Shown one piece after another: positions 34,541 to 42,890 of a stretch of 64,000 nt of DNA. Source of the DNA: Firmicutes bacterium CAG:646. Lineage in GTDB: Bacteria > Bacillota > Clostridia > Lachnospirales > Lachnospiraceae. The notes under the pieces are model-generated. The model had not been told where the DNA came from. It was given only the letters and a program-made list of their open reading frames with translations, and ran no database searches. Location: contig HF995374.1 of the NCBI GenBank assembly GCA_000432335.1, positions 3,735 through 67,734 of the forward strand. The letters are read 5' to 3'. A program made the translations under genes and the position numbers. Position 1 is the stretch's first letter, and every line of letters starts with the position of its first letter.

Positions 34541-35680
34541 TTAAACTATGTCAGGAAGTCCCCCGTATCTGCCTTCCAGATATTGTTTGGAATACGTTTC
34601 GTCTTTTCGTACCTTTTCCCCATTCTTTTTCAGATAGAGGGAAAGGGGATATAAGAGAGAGGAACCGTCTGCCTGCGGGGCGGTGATCCAGAGCTCGTCC
34701 CGGCGGAAAATCCCGTTGTTCATAGTGGAGTTTTCATGGGTGACAGCCAGAAGCTGAGAACCGTGAGGATTTTTCTCCTGATTCGTACAGAGCAGATAAA
34801 GTTTTTCGAGAATCATGGGGTGCAGATGCAGCTCCGGGGTGTCGGCGAGAAGCAGGGCGCCATTTTTTCTGGTTTGCAGAAGGGCAGCAGCAAAAATGAG
34901 GAGCTGGCAAATACCGGAGGCTTCTGCGTCCCAGGAAAGGGTGAGAGATTTTTCCTGTATCGTATGGACAAAGGAGATTTCCTTTTGGTGGATACGGAGA
35001 TCGGTGATTGAAGGAGTCATGGTCTGAAGCAGGGCGAGCAGTTCTTCCCGGTTCGCTTTTGCTCGCAGGAAAATGTCCTCCATTTCCAGGGAGACGGAGG
35101 AATCCGACAGGAAGATCATATTCTGGAAAAAGTCAAAAACCGGCTGCAGCCGTTGCTTTTTTCGGGAAAGGCTGAGAAAATATAAGAATGGCTGCTGATC
35201 CGTAAGAGCTGATACGTCCAGATCCTCCAGCGCAGGGCAAAGAAAGATTCCTTCGCCATCCCGATCGAAAACAACGTCATAAAAGGAATCCTGGAGCCTT
35301 CTGGCAAAAAGATTTTCTTCGGTCAGGCCCCGGGGAGTCATTTTTAACTGGTAATTATACTCCATTTGTTCCACGCGAAAGATGATCTCATATTCGGTGG
35401 GAGATTTCTGAGAAGCCGGGTCAAAGCAAAATGCGCAGTCCTCATTCCAGACAGAAGGAGCGTCCAAAACGAGGGTACGCAGATGCCAGAGAGCTTTCAG
35501 AAGATTTGTTTTTCCACTGCCATTGGGTCCGTAAATGACGGCAGCGGGAAGAATGCCCAGACGGTCAATGGGACTTTTGAGCAGATGCCGGGCGTGTTCG
35601 GAAATTTTTCCTTCTGTAAGATCCAGCGCCTGTGTTTCTTTAAAATTTTTGTAGTTGGTTAAGGAAAATTGTATAAGCAT
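34541..35680 (-). CDS. AAA family ATPase, RecF/OLD-like (AAA_15/AAA_21)
   Basis: 379 residues from ATG 35680 (GGAGG upstream). N-terminal MLIQFSLTNYKNFKE and Walker A GPNGSGKT (51-58) are typical of stand-alone SMC-like ATPases; the ABC-type signature is DAEASGICQLLIF; Walker B reads LLLADTPELHLHP (about 277-289); H-loop LAVTHEN; C-terminal YLEGRYGGLPDI. In most relatives Walker B is DEPE; here Thr281 takes the place of the catalytic-type Glu. Relatives occur in abortive-infection and toxin systems, usually with a partner nuclease; no partner gene is present here. Function unknown. Confidence 0.85.
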   Translation of the reverse strand: MLIQFSLTNYKNFKETQALDLTEGKISEHARHLLKSPIDRLGILPAAVIYGPNGSGKTNLLKALWHLRTLVLDAPSVWNEDCAFCFDPASQKSPTEYEIIFRVEQMEYNYQLKMTPRGLTEENLFARRLQDSFYDVVFDRDGEGIFLCPALEDLDVSALTDQQPFLYFLSLSRKKQRLQPVFDFFQNMIFLSDSSVSLEMEDIFLRAKANREELLALLQTMTPSITDLRIHQKEISFVHTIQEKSLTLSWDAEASGICQLLIFAAALLQTRKNGALLLADTPELHLHPMILEKLYLLCTNQEKNPHGSQLLAVTHENSTMNNGIFRRDELWITAPQADGSSLLYPLSLYLKKNGEKVRKDETYSKQYLEGRYGGLPDIV

Positions 35681-35804
35681 AGTGAAACCTCCATTCTTCT
35701 TTTTTGCCTTCAAGATCTTTTTTTCAGTATAGCATGGAGGTTGAGGTGTTGACAATGAAATGGGAGATTTTTTCTCACGATTTTTTGCATTCGGAAAGAA
35801 GGCT

Positions 35805-36059
35805 TTACAGCTTTTTCAGACAGTGATCTTCATCAATTTCTACCAGAATGATATCTTCCCCAATCTGGCGGATACATTTCCAGGGAATACAAAATTCACT
35901 GTCCCGGCCAAAAAAACTGCAGAATTTTCCAGGACCGGGAATGATGAGTTGGGTGATCTGTCCGGTGCAGGGATCAAATTCCACATCGACCGGGCAGCCG
36001 AGACTTTTGCAGCTGCAGGCATTGATTACTTCTTTTTGTTTCAATTCAAAAACACGCAT
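35805..36059 (-). CDS. YlmC/YmxH family sporulation protein (PRC-barrel)
   Basis: Small PRC-barrel-like protein of 84 residues: MRVFELKQKEVIN, DVEFDPCTGQITQLIIP, CIPWKCIRQIGEDIILVEID. It contains several cysteines (CSCKSLGC, FCIPWKC). Members sit just after sigE/sigG in many spore formers and are expressed during sporulation; the biochemical role is unknown. RBS AAAGGGG. Here it is divergent from nrdR and separated from sigG by the queuosine operon and an ATPase gene. Confidence 0.88.
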   Translation of the reverse strand: MRVFELKQKEVINACSCKSLGCPVDVEFDPCTGQITQLIIPGPGKFCSFFGRDSEFCIPWKCIRQIGEDIILVEIDEDHCLKKL

Positions 36060-36183
36060 AAAGATCCCCTTTGATGGTTACTGTTTACCGCAACCCGGCT
36101 TCTTTCTGGATAATATATGAACGTCACACGAAAATGGTGATTCTTCTCTTTTTATTTACAGGCAGGTATTTTCTGATAATTTT

Positions 36184-36211
36184 CTTGACGATATTACCGG
36201 TACTATATTAT
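36184..36211 (+). promoter_or_regulatory. Promoter of nrdR
   Basis: TTGACG (36184-36189), 16 bp, TATTAT (36206-36211). The 240-bp region shared with the divergent ylmC-like gene holds only this and a short open frame I do not believe. Confidence 0.6.
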
Positions 36212-36300
36212 GATGATGCCAGGGTCAAAAGTCAGATGGATTCCACCTTTTCAGAGAAGGATGGAATCGTTGCGAAAACAGGAAGGATGGGAAAATAAAA

Positions 36301-36750
36301 ATGAAATGTCCGTATTGTAATCAAGATAATACTCGGGTAGTAGATTCGCGGCCGGTAGATGATAATACAGCCATTCGCCGTCGAAGAATGTGTGATGAAT
36401 GTGGAAAACGTTTTACTACGTATGAGAAAGTTGAAACAATTCCGCTGATTGTAATTAAAAAAGATCAGAACAGAGAACAGTATGACCGCTCGAAGATTGA
36501 AGCGGGAATTTTGCGCGCCTGCCACAAGCGGCCAGTTTCCGCAGAACAGATTCATGCACTGGTGGATTCGGTAGAAACGGAGATTTTTAACATGGAAGAG
36601 CGGGAGATCCCAAGTACCGTCATAGGAGAGATTGTGATGGATAAGCTGAAGGATCTGGAGGCTGTGGCTTATGTGAGATTTGCGTCCGTTTATCGTGAAT
36701 TTAAAGATGTGAATACTTTTATGGATGAACTGAAGAAAATATTGGAGTGA
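36301..36750 (+). CDS. nrdR: Transcriptional repressor NrdR
   Basis: Zinc-ribbon plus ATP-cone repressor of ribonucleotide reductase genes, 149 residues, standard length. Zinc ligands C3, C6 and the pair in RRMCDECGKRF; linker RFTTYEKVE; ATP-cone beginning PLIVIKKDQNREQYDRSKI. It senses dATP/ATP and binds NrdR boxes at nrd promoters. A start at ATG 36301 is required to keep the first zinc pair. It follows the ylmC gene in the sporulation cluster of many Clostridia, so the neighbourhood is ancestral. Confidence 0.97.
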   Translation: MKCPYCNQDNTRVVDSRPVDDNTAIRRRRMCDECGKRFTTYEKVETIPLIVIKKDQNREQYDRSKIEAGILRACHKRPVSAEQIHALVDSVETEIFNMEEREIPSTVIGEIVMDKLKDLEAVAYVRFASVYREFKDVNTFMDELKKILE

Positions 36751-36761
36751 TTTGTTTTTTG

Positions 36762-36790
36762 TTGACTTTTTCCAGTGAAAAGATTAAAGT
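36762..36790 (+). promoter_or_regulatory. Promoter of the NhaC-like gene
   Basis: TTGACT (36762-36767), 17 bp, TAAAGT (36785-36790). The -10 is the same unusual hexamer as in the aroE promoter. Confidence 0.5.
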
Positions 36791-36849
36791 GGTAGTTAAT
36801 GAAAAAAGAAAAGAAGTGACGAGGAAGAATAAAGACAAAGGGGAATGGA

Positions 36850-38169
36850 ATGATGAGTGAAGAAAAAAAAGGCAGAGCAGTGGCATTGCTCCCGATTCTG
36901 GTTTTTCTGGTGATTTTTCTGGGAGCTGGAATCGTATTTCAGGATTTTTATGCAATGCCTGCAATCGTAGCATTTCTGATCGCGCTGCTGACAGCATTTG
37001 TTCAGAATAGGAAAGCAGGATTTGAAGAAAATATTCGTCTGATCGCAAAGGGAGTGGGAGATGATAATATCATCACCATGTGTTTGATCTTTCTGGCGGC
37101 AGGAGGATTTTCCGGGGCGGTAACGGCGGCGGGAGGAGCGTCCAGTACCGTGAATCTGGGATTGTCCATTATGCCGGCAGGTGTGGCAGTGGTAGGTCTG
37201 TTTATTATCGGATGTTTTATCTCTGTATCCATGGGAACTTCCATGGGGACGATCGGGGCGTTGGCGCCGATTGCGGTGGAAATCAGTGAGAAAACAGGAT
37301 TTTCTATGGCAATCTGTATCGGCGCGGTGGTGTGCGGAGCGATGTTTGGAGATAACCTCTCCATGATCTCGGACACGACGATTGCGGCGGTAAAAACCCA
37401 GGGATGCCAGATGAAAGATAAATTCAGGGAGAATTTTCTGATCGTACTTCCAGCGGCAATTCTTACAATTATTATTTTCTTCCTGATTACGAGAAATGGA
37501 AGTTTTCAGGATACGAAAGAGTATACGTATAATATTTTTCAGGTGCTTCCGTATGTGGTAGTGCTGGCGGGCGCCCTGATCGGTATCAATGTTTTTCTGG
37601 TGCTGATCACTGGTACGGTACTCTCTCTGGTTGTGGGAGTGGCTACGGGAACGATCGCCCTGGGAGATATGTTTACTGTGATCGCTTCCGGTGCAGATGG
37701 CAGCGGCGGAGTTACCGGTATGTATGATATCACTGTGATTTCTATTGTGGTAGCATGTATCGTGTCGCTGGTGAAAGAAATGGGCGGCATTCAGTTTATT
37801 TTGAATTTTATCAAGAAAAGGATTCGGGGAAAGAAGGGCGGCGAACTGGGTATCGCAGGTCTGGCGCTCCTGGTGGATATGTGTACCGCCAATAATACAG
37901 TGGCAATCGTTATGGCAGGTCCTATCGCCAAAGAGATCAGCGAGGAATATGAGATCAGTCCAAAGAGAAGCGCTTCTTTGCTGGATATGTTTACTTCCGT
38001 GGGGCAGGGACTGATTCCTTACGGAGCGCAGCTATTGCTGGCAGCAACGTCTACGGGGCTGACGCCGTTTGAAATCATACCGTATTGTTTCTATCCGATC
38101 CTGATGGCAGTGAGCGGCATTATTTTCATATTGTTTATTAAAAATAAGTCGGAGGCAAAGAAAGCCTGA
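36850..38169 (+). CDS. NhaC family Na+/H+ antiporter
   Basis: Polytopic membrane protein of 439 residues, about eleven helices. Family motifs: SVSMGTSMGTIGALAPIA, FGDNLSMISDTTIAAVKTQG and the second-half CTANNTVAIVMAGPIAKE. It exchanges sodium for protons or carries organic anions such as malate/lactate (MleN-like relatives); which one is not clear. Start ATG 36850 or 36853 after AAAGGGGAATGGA. An aminotransferase gene follows 23 bp later, so the two are probably co-transcribed, and a role in moving an amino acid or keto acid is conceivable. Confidence 0.9.
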   Translation: MMSEEKKGRAVALLPILVFLVIFLGAGIVFQDFYAMPAIVAFLIALLTAFVQNRKAGFEENIRLIAKGVGDDNIITMCLIFLAAGGFSGAVTAAGGASSTVNLGLSIMPAGVAVVGLFIIGCFISVSMGTSMGTIGALAPIAVEISEKTGFSMAICIGAVVCGAMFGDNLSMISDTTIAAVKTQGCQMKDKFRENFLIVLPAAILTIIIFFLITRNGSFQDTKEYTYNIFQVLPYVVVLAGALIGINVFLVLITGTVLSLVVGVATGTIALGDMFTVIASGADGSGGVTGMYDITVISIVVACIVSLVKEMGGIQFILNFIKKRIRGKKGGELGIAGLALLVDMCTANNTVAIVMAGPIAKEISEEYEISPKRSASLLDMFTSVGQGLIPYGAQLLLAATSTGLTPFEIIPYCFYPILMAVSGIIFILFIKNKSEAKKA

Positions 38170-38192
38170 CTTAGAATGGAGGGCAACAAGAC

Positions 38193-39413
38193 ATGAGAAC
38201 ATTTGACAAATCTTCGAAACTGGATAACGTGCTGTATGATGTGAGGGGCCCTGTGGTAGAAGAGGCGGCGAGAATGGAAGCGAGCGGGCTGAATATCCTG
38301 AAGTTAAACATTGGAAATCCGGCGCCTTTTGGATTTAACGCGCCGGAGGAAGTGATTCTGGATATGCGGCAGTCTTTGTGGGACTGTCAGGGATATTCAG
38401 ATTCCAAAGGATTATTTTCAGCCAGAAAAGCTATTATGCAGTACTGCCAGTTAAAAAAAATTCCAGATGTGACCATGGATGATATTTATACGGGAAATGG
38501 GGTCAGTGAGCTGATCAACCTCTGTATGCAGGCGTTGCTCAACGATGGGGATGAAATTCTGATTCCGGCGCCGGATTATCCTCTGTGGACGGCAACTGCC
38601 ACGCTGGCAGGGGGAAAAGCCGTTCATTATATCTGCGATGAAGAATCGGACTGGTATCCTGATATTGACGATATCAAGAGTAAGATTACAGAGCGGACGA
38701 AGGCAATCGTAATCATCAATCCCAATAACCCTACTGGCGCGCTTTATTCCAGAGAGATTTTGGAAGAGATTGTAAAGGTTGCCAGAGAACACGGGCTGAT
38801 CATTTTTTCCGATGAAATCTACGATCGGCTGGTAATGGACGGTCTGAAACATATATCCATTGCTTCGATTGCGCCTAAAGACGTATTTTGCGTAACCTTC
38901 AGCGGTTTGTCAAAATCGCATATGATCGCAGGTTTCCGTGTAGGCTGGATGGTACTGAGCGGAGCAAAAAAACAGGCAGCGGGCTATATCGAAGGGCTGA
39001 AAATGCTCTCCAATATGCGGCTTTGTTCTAATGTGCCGGCGCAGTCCATTATTCAGACGGCTCTGGGCGGATACCAGAGCGTGGAAGAATATCTTGTTCC
39101 GGGAGGAAGAATCTATGAGCAGAGAGAGTGTATCTATCAGCTTCTGAATGATATACCGGGAATTACGGCGAAAAAGCCAAAAGCAGCTTTTTATATCTTT
39201 CCGAAACTGGATGTGAAAAAATTCAATATTCAGGATGATGAAAGATTTGCGTTGGATCTTCTGAGGGAAAAACGGATTCTGATCGTTCAGGGAAGCGGAT
39301 TTAACTGGAAAGAGCCGGATCACTTCCGGGTGGTATACCTTCCCCGTGTGGTGGATCTGGAAAAAGCTACGAAAAAGCTGGGAGATTTCCTGGCGGGGTA
39401 CTATCAAAAATAA
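38193..39413 (+). CDS. PLP-dependent class I/II aminotransferase (AlaA-like)
   Basis: 406 residues, fold-type I. The PLP lysine lies in SGLSKSHMIAGFRVGW; earlier NPNNPTGALYS and the aspartate-containing SDEIYDRLVMDG contact the cofactor; the N-terminus LNIGNPAPFGFNAPEEV resembles glutamate-pyruvate transaminase AlaA. It transfers amino groups between alanine-type amino acids and 2-oxoglutarate in the cytoplasm. RBS TGGAGGG. Last gene of the NhaC unit; ends convergent with an ArsR gene across repeat core copy C. Confidence 0.93.
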   Translation: MRTFDKSSKLDNVLYDVRGPVVEEAARMEASGLNILKLNIGNPAPFGFNAPEEVILDMRQSLWDCQGYSDSKGLFSARKAIMQYCQLKKIPDVTMDDIYTGNGVSELINLCMQALLNDGDEILIPAPDYPLWTATATLAGGKAVHYICDEESDWYPDIDDIKSKITERTKAIVIINPNNPTGALYSREILEEIVKVAREHGLIIFSDEIYDRLVMDGLKHISIASIAPKDVFCVTFSGLSKSHMIAGFRVGWMVLSGAKKQAAGYIEGLKMLSNMRLCSNVPAQSIIQTALGGYQSVEEYLVPGGRIYEQRECIYQLLNDIPGITAKKPKAAFYIFPKLDVKKFNIQDDERFALDLLREKRILIVQGSGFNWKEPDHFRVVYLPRVVDLEKATKKLGDFLAGYYQK

Positions 39414-39422
39414 GAAGAATGT

Positions 39423-39513
39423 AAAAAAAAGCGCCTGCAAACCCATTTGTCGAGCACATCTTTGAGACTTCAGGCTCAAAGTGAGCGCAGACTGGGTTTG
39501 CAGGCGCTTTTTT
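39423..39513. repeat. Convergent terminator hairpin carrying 50-bp core, copy C
   Basis: A perfect 21-bp stem (39425-39445 with 39493-39513; AAAAAAGCGCCTGC on the left, GCAGGCGCTTTTTT on the right) closes a loop that holds the 50-bp core at 39445-39494. T runs flank both sides, so it can terminate in both directions. The best-formed of the three copies; it sits between the aminotransferase gene and the ArsR gene. Confidence 0.87.
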
Positions 39514-39518
39514 AGGTT

Positions 39519-39887
39519 TTATTCTTGCACGTGATCCAGTCCCTGTGCCAGAATCGTTGCCACATGGGAGTCTGCCAGGGAGTAGTATACGGCTTTTCCC
39601 TCCCGACGGAATTTTACAAGGGCAGATTGTTTCAGGACACGGAGCTGGTGGGAAATGGCGCTCTGGGTCATCCCCAGAAGTTCTGCAATATCGCAGACAC
39701 ATAATTCCCCCCGGGAGAGGGTATAGAGGATGCGGATTCGGGTAGCGTCCCCGAATACCTTATAGAGATCTGCAAGCTTATAAAGAATTTCATCCTGCGG
39801 GGCTTCCGCAGGAAATTTTACATGATGATGGTGGCAGATATCGCACACTTCGATTTCATTTTCTGATACAAGTTGTTTTTCTTTCAT
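39519..39887 (-). CDS. ArsR/SmtB-family metal-sensing repressor
   Basis: Winged-helix repressor of 122 residues from ATG 39887 (CAGGTG upstream; GTG 39896 is a weaker alternative). Two metal sites are visible. The alpha-3 type has C63 and C65 in ELCVCDIAELLG. The alpha-5 type has D106, H108, H119 and E122 in DSHVATILAQGLDHVQE, with exactly the D-x-H-x10-H-x2-E spacing of the zinc sensor SmtB. An N-terminal CDICHHHH adds further ligands, as in CadC. Most likely a Zn(II)/Co(II)/Cd(II) sensor. It is divergent from sufCB, so control of Fe-S assembly or of itself is possible (inference). Confidence 0.92.
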   Translation of the reverse strand: MKEKQLVSENEIEVCDICHHHHVKFPAEAPQDEILYKLADLYKVFGDATRIRILYTLSRGELCVCDIAELLGMTQSAISHQLRVLKQSALVKFRREGKAVYYSLADSHVATILAQGLDHVQE

Positions 39888-40000
39888 TTTCTTCACCTGA
39901 TTTTGATAATATCTTTTTACTTGGACATTTTTTATAGTTTAACGGAAAAAGAGAAATCGGTCAAGGATAAGTAGCAATCTTTGTTTTTTACAGATTTCAG

Positions 40001-40029
40001 TGGAAATACTGAGAATAAAGGGATATAAT
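40001..40029 (+). promoter_or_regulatory. Promoter of sufCB
   Basis: TGGAAA (40001-40006), 17 bp, TATAAT (40024-40029). The leader contains an imperfect hairpin around CGGCGGCGCATGCTGCCG (40036-40053). Confidence 0.58.
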
Positions 40030-40082
40030 AGGAAACGGCGGCGCATGCTGCCGAAATTCTCACACGAGATGGAGGAATTGAT

Positions 40083-40820
40083 ATGCTGGAATTACAAAAC
40101 ATTTCTTTTCATGTTTCGGATGAAACAGATGAAAAGGGAATTTTAAAAGACGTAAGTTTTACATTGAAGGATCATAAATTTGTGGCGATCACCGGTCCCA
40201 ATGGAGGAGGAAAGTCTACTTTGGCAAAAATCATTGCCGGGATAGAAAAGCCTACTTCTGGAAGGATTCTTCTGGATGGGGAGGATATTACAGATAAGAG
40301 TATTACGGAGAGAGCCAACATGGGAATCAGCTATGCTTTTCAGCAGCCGGTGCGTTTTAAAGGAGTGACTGTTCTGGATTTGATTCGACTGGCAGCAGGA
40401 AAACAGTTGTCTGCGGCAGGAGCCTGCAAATATTTGTCAGAAGTGGGACTGTGCGCGAAAGATTACATTAACCGGGAAGTGAACGGAAGTTTGTCAGGAG
40501 GAGAGATTAAGCGAATCGAGATCGCTACGGTGATGGCGAGAGGAACGAGAATTTCCGTGTTTGACGAGCCGGAGGCAGGAATCGATCTGTGGAGTTTTCA
40601 GAATCTGATTCAGGTATTTGAAAAGATGCATGAGGAGATGAACGGATCTATTTTAATCATCTCTCATCAGGAGAGAATCTTAAAGACCGCAGATGAGATT
40701 CTGGTGGTAGCAGATGGAAAAGTGGCAGATTATGGGGAGAGGGATCAGATTCTTCCTTCTTTGCTGGGGGGAGAAAACAGTACCAGCGGCTGTAAATACT
40801 GGCAGAGGGAGGAAAAGTAA
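40083..40820 (+). CDS. sufC: Fe-S assembly ATPase SufC
   Basis: ABC-type cytosolic ATPase of 245 residues: Walker A TGPNGGGKST, Q-loop in SYAFQQPVRF, signature SGGEIKRIEIATVMARG, Walker B ISVFDEPEAGIDLW, H-loop IISHQERI. It powers the SufB-like scaffold encoded next. The pair makes a two-gene minimal SUF system (SufC plus a single SufB-like protein, called SMS in recent surveys) with no sufS, sufU or sufD here. ATG 40083 follows TGGAGG. Confidence 0.92.
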   Translation: MLELQNISFHVSDETDEKGILKDVSFTLKDHKFVAITGPNGGGKSTLAKIIAGIEKPTSGRILLDGEDITDKSITERANMGISYAFQQPVRFKGVTVLDLIRLAAGKQLSAAGACKYLSEVGLCAKDYINREVNGSLSGGEIKRIEIATVMARGTRISVFDEPEAGIDLWSFQNLIQVFEKMHEEMNGSILIISHQERILKTADEILVVADGKVADYGERDQILPSLLGGENSTSGCKYWQREEK

Positions 40821-41747
40821 ATGGAAAAATTTGATGCAATTCAGGAAAATTTATTGGAGGCAGTGGCAGGATTTCACCAGATTCCTACAGGCGCATATAA
40901 TATCCGGGCAAATGGGGCTACTGCGGCGAGAAATTCCACGGAACACATTGAGATTATTCCCAAAGAAAACGGTACGGGAATTGATATCTGGATTAAGCCG
41001 GGTACCAAAAAAGAAAGTTTGCATATGCCGGTAATTTTAAGTCAGGCAGGTATCAAAGAGGTGGTCTATAATGATTTTCATATTGGAGAAGACGCAGATG
41101 TAACCATCATTGCAGGCTGCGGAATCCACAATGGAGGGGACGCCTCCAGTCAGCATGACGGAATCCACCGCTTTTATGTGGGAAAAAATGCAAAAGTCAA
41201 GTATGTGGAAAAACATTATGGAAGCGGAGATGGAAAAGGACAGCGTATCATGAATCCTCAGACCATTGTGGAGATTGAAGAAAATGGTTATATGGAGATG
41301 GATACAGCACAGATCAAGGGCGTGGATTCTACCATCAGAAAGACAGAGGCGAAAGTGGCGGCAGGAGCAAAACTGGTGGTTATGGAGCGGCTGATGACTC
41401 ATGGAACGCAGAGAGCGGAGAGTTACTTTAAGGTGGAGATGAACGGCGAGGATGCCGGAACAAATATCGTTTCCCGTTCCGTGGCGAAAGATGAATCTTA
41501 TCAGCTCTTCTCCTCGAATATCGAAGGAAATGCAAAATGCAGCGGTCATACGGAATGTGATGCGATTATCGTGGGAAATGCCAGAATCAGCGCAGTTCCG
41601 GAGATTACGGCGAACGATTCAGATGCGGCGCTGATCCATGAGGCTGCTATTGGAAAGATCGCAGGGGAGCAGATCATCAAATTGATGACGCTGGGCCTTA
41701 CGGAAGAGGAAGCAGAAGAACAGATTATTAGTGGATTTTTGAAGTAA
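40821..41747 (+). CDS. sufB: SufB/SufD-like Fe-S scaffold (short, archaeal/SMS type)
   Basis: Beta-helix scaffold protein of 308 residues, shorter than the 460-480 of classical SufB because the N-terminal domain is reduced. The core keeps residues that matter in SufB: Cys in SGHTECDAIIVGNARISAVPEI (about residue 250, split here for length) and the acidic residue in AALIHEAAIGKIAGEQ. It starts directly after the sufC stop with AGAGGAGG inside sufC. With SufC it assembles Fe-S clusters in the cytoplasm; the sulfur donor must be encoded elsewhere. Confidence 0.9.
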   Translation: MEKFDAIQENLLEAVAGFHQIPTGAYNIRANGATAARNSTEHIEIIPKENGTGIDIWIKPGTKKESLHMPVILSQAGIKEVVYNDFHIGEDADVTIIAGCGIHNGGDASSQHDGIHRFYVGKNAKVKYVEKHYGSGDGKGQRIMNPQTIVEIEENGYMEMDTAQIKGVDSTIRKTEAKVAAGAKLVVMERLMTHGTQRAESYFKVEMNGEDAGTNIVSRSVAKDESYQLFSSNIEGNAKCSGHTECDAIIVGNARISAVPEITANDSDAALIHEAAIGKIAGEQIIKLMTLGLTEEEAEEQIISGFLK

Positions 41748-41897
41748 TTACAGGAATAGAGATGCCAGACGAATTGTTTCGTGCTGCGCACTTCCACAAT
41801 TCTGCCTCAAATTCGAATATTAAGAAATTCTTCTGTTGACGGTGAATTTCCCGAAGCTTATAATAAGAGAAGAGTTGAGATAAGGGAGGTTTCGTGT
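41748..41897 (+). promoter_or_regulatory. Hairpin and promoter before the zinc-ribbon gene
   Basis: A cruciform GCCAGACGAATTGT...ACAATTCTGCC (about 41762-41808) with inner GTGC/GCAC may end the suf operon, although it lacks a T run. Then TTGACG (41836-41841), 17 bp, TATAAT (41859-41864): a strong promoter for the following gene. Confidence 0.65.
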
Positions 41898-42431
41898 ATG
41901 TTTTGTACAAATTGTGGTAATAATATCCCGGATAACAGCCAGTTTTGCCCTCATTGCGGCAAGCAGTTCGGAGCGCAGGGGCAGTCATCTTATCAGGGAC
42001 AGCCTCAGTATCAAGCGCCGCCGCAGGTGCAGCCGAGAACCCGTCTGGGAATTACCGTGGGGATGTTAGGAGCAGTGGTTTGGTTTTCCGCATTGATTGA
42101 TCCGGTGCTTGTTACGCTGCTGGCGATTTATGTATTGTTTGTGGAGAAGGATAAGTGGCTGAAGGGAACGGCGATCAAGGCAGTTGTGAGTTATTTTGGA
42201 TTTTTCTTTGTGTTCCAGGTGATTGACGGTATCAACTATGCGCTGGGAGCTTTTACCCATTTCTTTAATTACTGGTTTGGCGCGGGCTGGAGCCTTGGTT
42301 TTCCGGTGATGCTTACAAATATTTTGTACATTGCCAGAATCGTATTGTTTATCTGGTCAGCGTTCAGCGCATTTAAGATGAAAGGGTTCAAAATCAGAAG
42401 AATCGATGAATTTGTAGAAAATCATATGTAA
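41898..42431 (+). CDS. Zinc-ribbon membrane protein
   Basis: 177 residues from ATG 41898 (AAGGGAGG upstream). A zinc ribbon MFCTNCGNNIPDNSQFCPHCG with C3, C6, C17 and C20, a Gln/Pro/Tyr-rich linker, then three or four hydrophobic segments (LGITVGMLGAVVWFSALI, VVSYFGFFFVFQVI, VMLTNILYIARIVLFIW). Cytoplasmic ribbon with membrane tail is a frequent clostridial architecture without assigned function. Own promoter. Resembles DUF4870/TM2-like proteins in the membrane part, but I am not certain. Confidence 0.83.
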   Translation: MFCTNCGNNIPDNSQFCPHCGKQFGAQGQSSYQGQPQYQAPPQVQPRTRLGITVGMLGAVVWFSALIDPVLVTLLAIYVLFVEKDKWLKGTAIKAVVSYFGFFFVFQVIDGINYALGAFTHFFNYWFGAGWSLGFPVMLTNILYIARIVLFIWSAFSAFKMKGFKIRRIDEFVENHM

Positions 42432-42476
42432 AAATGCTTCTGACAGCAGAAGTTTTATGAAGAGGAGACGATAATC

Positions 42477-42851
42477 ATGAAAAAAGCAATCAATGCAAAA
42501 AATGCACCGGCAGCAGTAGGCCCTTATGTGCATGGCGTAGAAGCAGGCGGTTTGATTTTTACTTCAGGACAGTTGGGACTGAATCCGGAAGACGGTACTT
42601 TGCCGGAAGGAATTGAAGCGCAGACCCATCAGGCTTTGAAAAATCTGGGAGCAGTGCTGGAGGCAGCAGGAAGCAATTATAATAATGTGGTGAGAACCAT
42701 GGTATTTCTGGACAATATGGATGATTTTGCAGCGGTAAATGCAATCTATGGAGAATATTTCCATGAGGAGCTTCCGGCGAGATCCTGCGTAGAGGTGGCG
42801 CGTCTTCCGAAGGGCGGACTGGTGGAGATCGAAGCAATCGCGGTAAAATAA
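42477..42851 (+). CDS. ridA: RidA family enamine/imine deaminase
   Basis: Clears reactive 2-aminoacrylate released by PLP enzymes. 124 residues, typical. Signatures GPYVHGVEAGGLIFTSGQLG and the C-terminal PARSCVEVARLPKGGLVEIE, whose Arg binds the substrate carboxylate and whose Glu activates water. RBS GAGGAG. No operon partner. Followed by a conserved AT-rich terminator repeat. Confidence 0.96.
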   Translation: MKKAINAKNAPAAVGPYVHGVEAGGLIFTSGQLGLNPEDGTLPEGIEAQTHQALKNLGAVLEAAGSNYNNVVRTMVFLDNMDDFAAVNAIYGEYFHEELPARSCVEVARLPKGGLVEIEAIAVK

Positions 42852-42890
42852 GTGGAATATTATGTAAATTTGATACGATTTTCTTGATTT

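Noticed and set aside
36071..36298. A 75-residue plus-strand frame before nrdR
   Set aside because: It spans the nrdR promoter, begins at a start codon without a ribosome site, and the hydrophobic stretch comes from AT-rich DNA.
11469..39494. The three 50-bp cores as a dispersed CRISPR remnant
   Set aside because: They are 8-20 kb apart, lie in terminators, have no spacer array and no cas genes nearby.
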